NCBI GenBank assembly: GCA_014529385.2
Contig: CM043953.1
Location: 114,417,549 to 114,481,548, forward strand
Direction: 5' to 3'
Length of the DNA stretch: 64,000 nt
DNA from: Adiantum capillus-veneris
Lineage: Eukaryota > Streptophyta > Polypodiopsida > Polypodiales > Pteridaceae
Shown: piece by piece, positions 63,252 to 64,000 of the stretch
Layout of the letters: each line of letters starts with the position of its first letter
Position numbering within the stretch: the stretch's first letter is position 1
The notes under the pieces: generated by a model
Database searches by the model: none
What the model was told of the DNA's origin: nothing
Seen by the model: the letters and a program-made list of their open reading frames with translations, nothing else
Position numbers and translations under genes: made by a program

Positions 63252-64000
63252 TGCCTCCCTTCCTGATGTAGATTCCATCCTCGAAAGCTATTGAGTTGAA
63301 GCTCGTTCATCGAAGTGGAAGATCATTTGAGATGAATGTCCTTAGCCTTCTTCAGTCACTACAAAATCAAACAACATTGGCACAGTAATTGCATTCTCAT
63401 AAACAATTAAAAAGCATATGCAATTTTAGGCAAACAAATTGATTGGTAGCATAATTCTAAACCATTTGTCAACAATAAACATTAAATTGCAATATAATCA
63501 AACGCATAAACAGTTGTAAAGGTAAAAATTAAACAAGTATGGGGTCGCTAATTTAACGGTCGAAAGGCACTAGAGATCGACTATTAATACCATGGGTAAG
63601 TTTCTTAATTTTCTCTGGTCAATTAAGTTGTTCAATTGCGAGAGCCAAGTATTTCATGTTCGAGGGCTGACTAGAGGCTATACCTAAAAGACCTTGTAAT
63701 TAAGCTACAATAAAAGGAATTTCTCATGAAATCATCGCCTAACTGATTACCTTTTCTTTGACCCCCCAAAAGTCTTTTCTCATTGATTTACTTTTGATGC
63801 GTGTGCTTATTTTGTATGCCTTGGGTTTTTTGCTTTTCAAAGAAAAGCGCCCACACTGGGAACCTCTAGGGCTCTAGTACCATAGGCGATACATGTGAGT
63901 GAAGTACCAAATCAAGTTGAGGTTTCTCTTCTAGCTTAAGATTTTACATTGTGGCACTTTGATTTTTTTATTTTTTTTATTTTTTCAACATTTTAATTTT
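63252..64000 (-). mobile_element. Terminal internal region and polypurine tract of a minus-strand gypsy element
   Basis: On the minus strand, CTTTCGAGGATGGAATCTAC and AGGAAGGGAGG precede the LTR, again like the chromovirus-type end. Further up, 63340-63790 is an inverted match to 54100-54540. No ORF. The element continues beyond the window. Confidence 0.55.

Overview
This is a transposon-dominated stretch of a large plant nuclear genome. The evidence is Ty3/gypsy, Ty1/copia and several LINE families, primer-binding sites matching plant initiator tRNA-Met, very long CT/GA/CA microsatellites, and one host gene with GT-AG introns. The mix of elements looks more like a fern, lycophyte or other non-flowering plant than an angiosperm, but this is inference and no species can be named. 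I see no bacterial operon, CRISPR array, rRNA or convincing tRNA gene.

Layout. 1-5.7 kb: a decayed LINE split by two long solo LTRs in opposite orientation. 6.0-7.1 kb and 23.1-23.8 kb: exons of one ABC1/UbiB-like kinase gene on the + strand; the ~16-kb gap between them behaves as a giant intron. Inside that gap are a gypsy RT scrap, an LTR remnant whose CT tract abuts a C2-domain exon, a nearly intact LINE (9.5-14.3 kb), a 5'-truncated LINE copy, two minus-strand gypsy gag relics, three LTRs of a family beginning TGTCA, a copia RNase H end and a plant L1 ORF1 relic. 25.9-28.1 kb: a minus-strand L1 reverse transcriptase relic. 28-41 kb: AT-rich, heavily decayed gypsy gag and protease pieces plus small tandem duplications.

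41.4-54 kb: a large, frame-broken Ty3/gypsy element on the + strand with gag, protease, RT, RNase H and integrase in order. Downstream of the integrase it carries an additional aspartic-protease-like ORF and an ORF with four W(V/I)PK motifs. 55.7-58.2 kb: a second gypsy pol with two consecutive H2C2 zinc-binding modules before its integrase core. 58.2-63.3 kb: a GC-richer minus-strand block bounded by an initiator-Met PBS (62.4 kb) and a chromovirus-style polypurine end (58.96 kb), with no recognisable gag-pol. It looks like a non-autonomous (LARD-type) element and holds an array of five hairpin-plus-conserved-tail units.

Most genes here are mobile-element genes, nearly all broken. The only host coding sequence I can defend is the ABC1K gene; the C2 exon is a possible second host gene fragment. 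The most interesting items are the post-integrase protease-like/WVPK module, the doubled H2C2 module, the hairpin array at 59.9-60.1 kb, the CT tract serving as a probable splice polypyrimidine tract, and the facing solo LTRs that could form a 1.4-kb inverted-repeat transcript.
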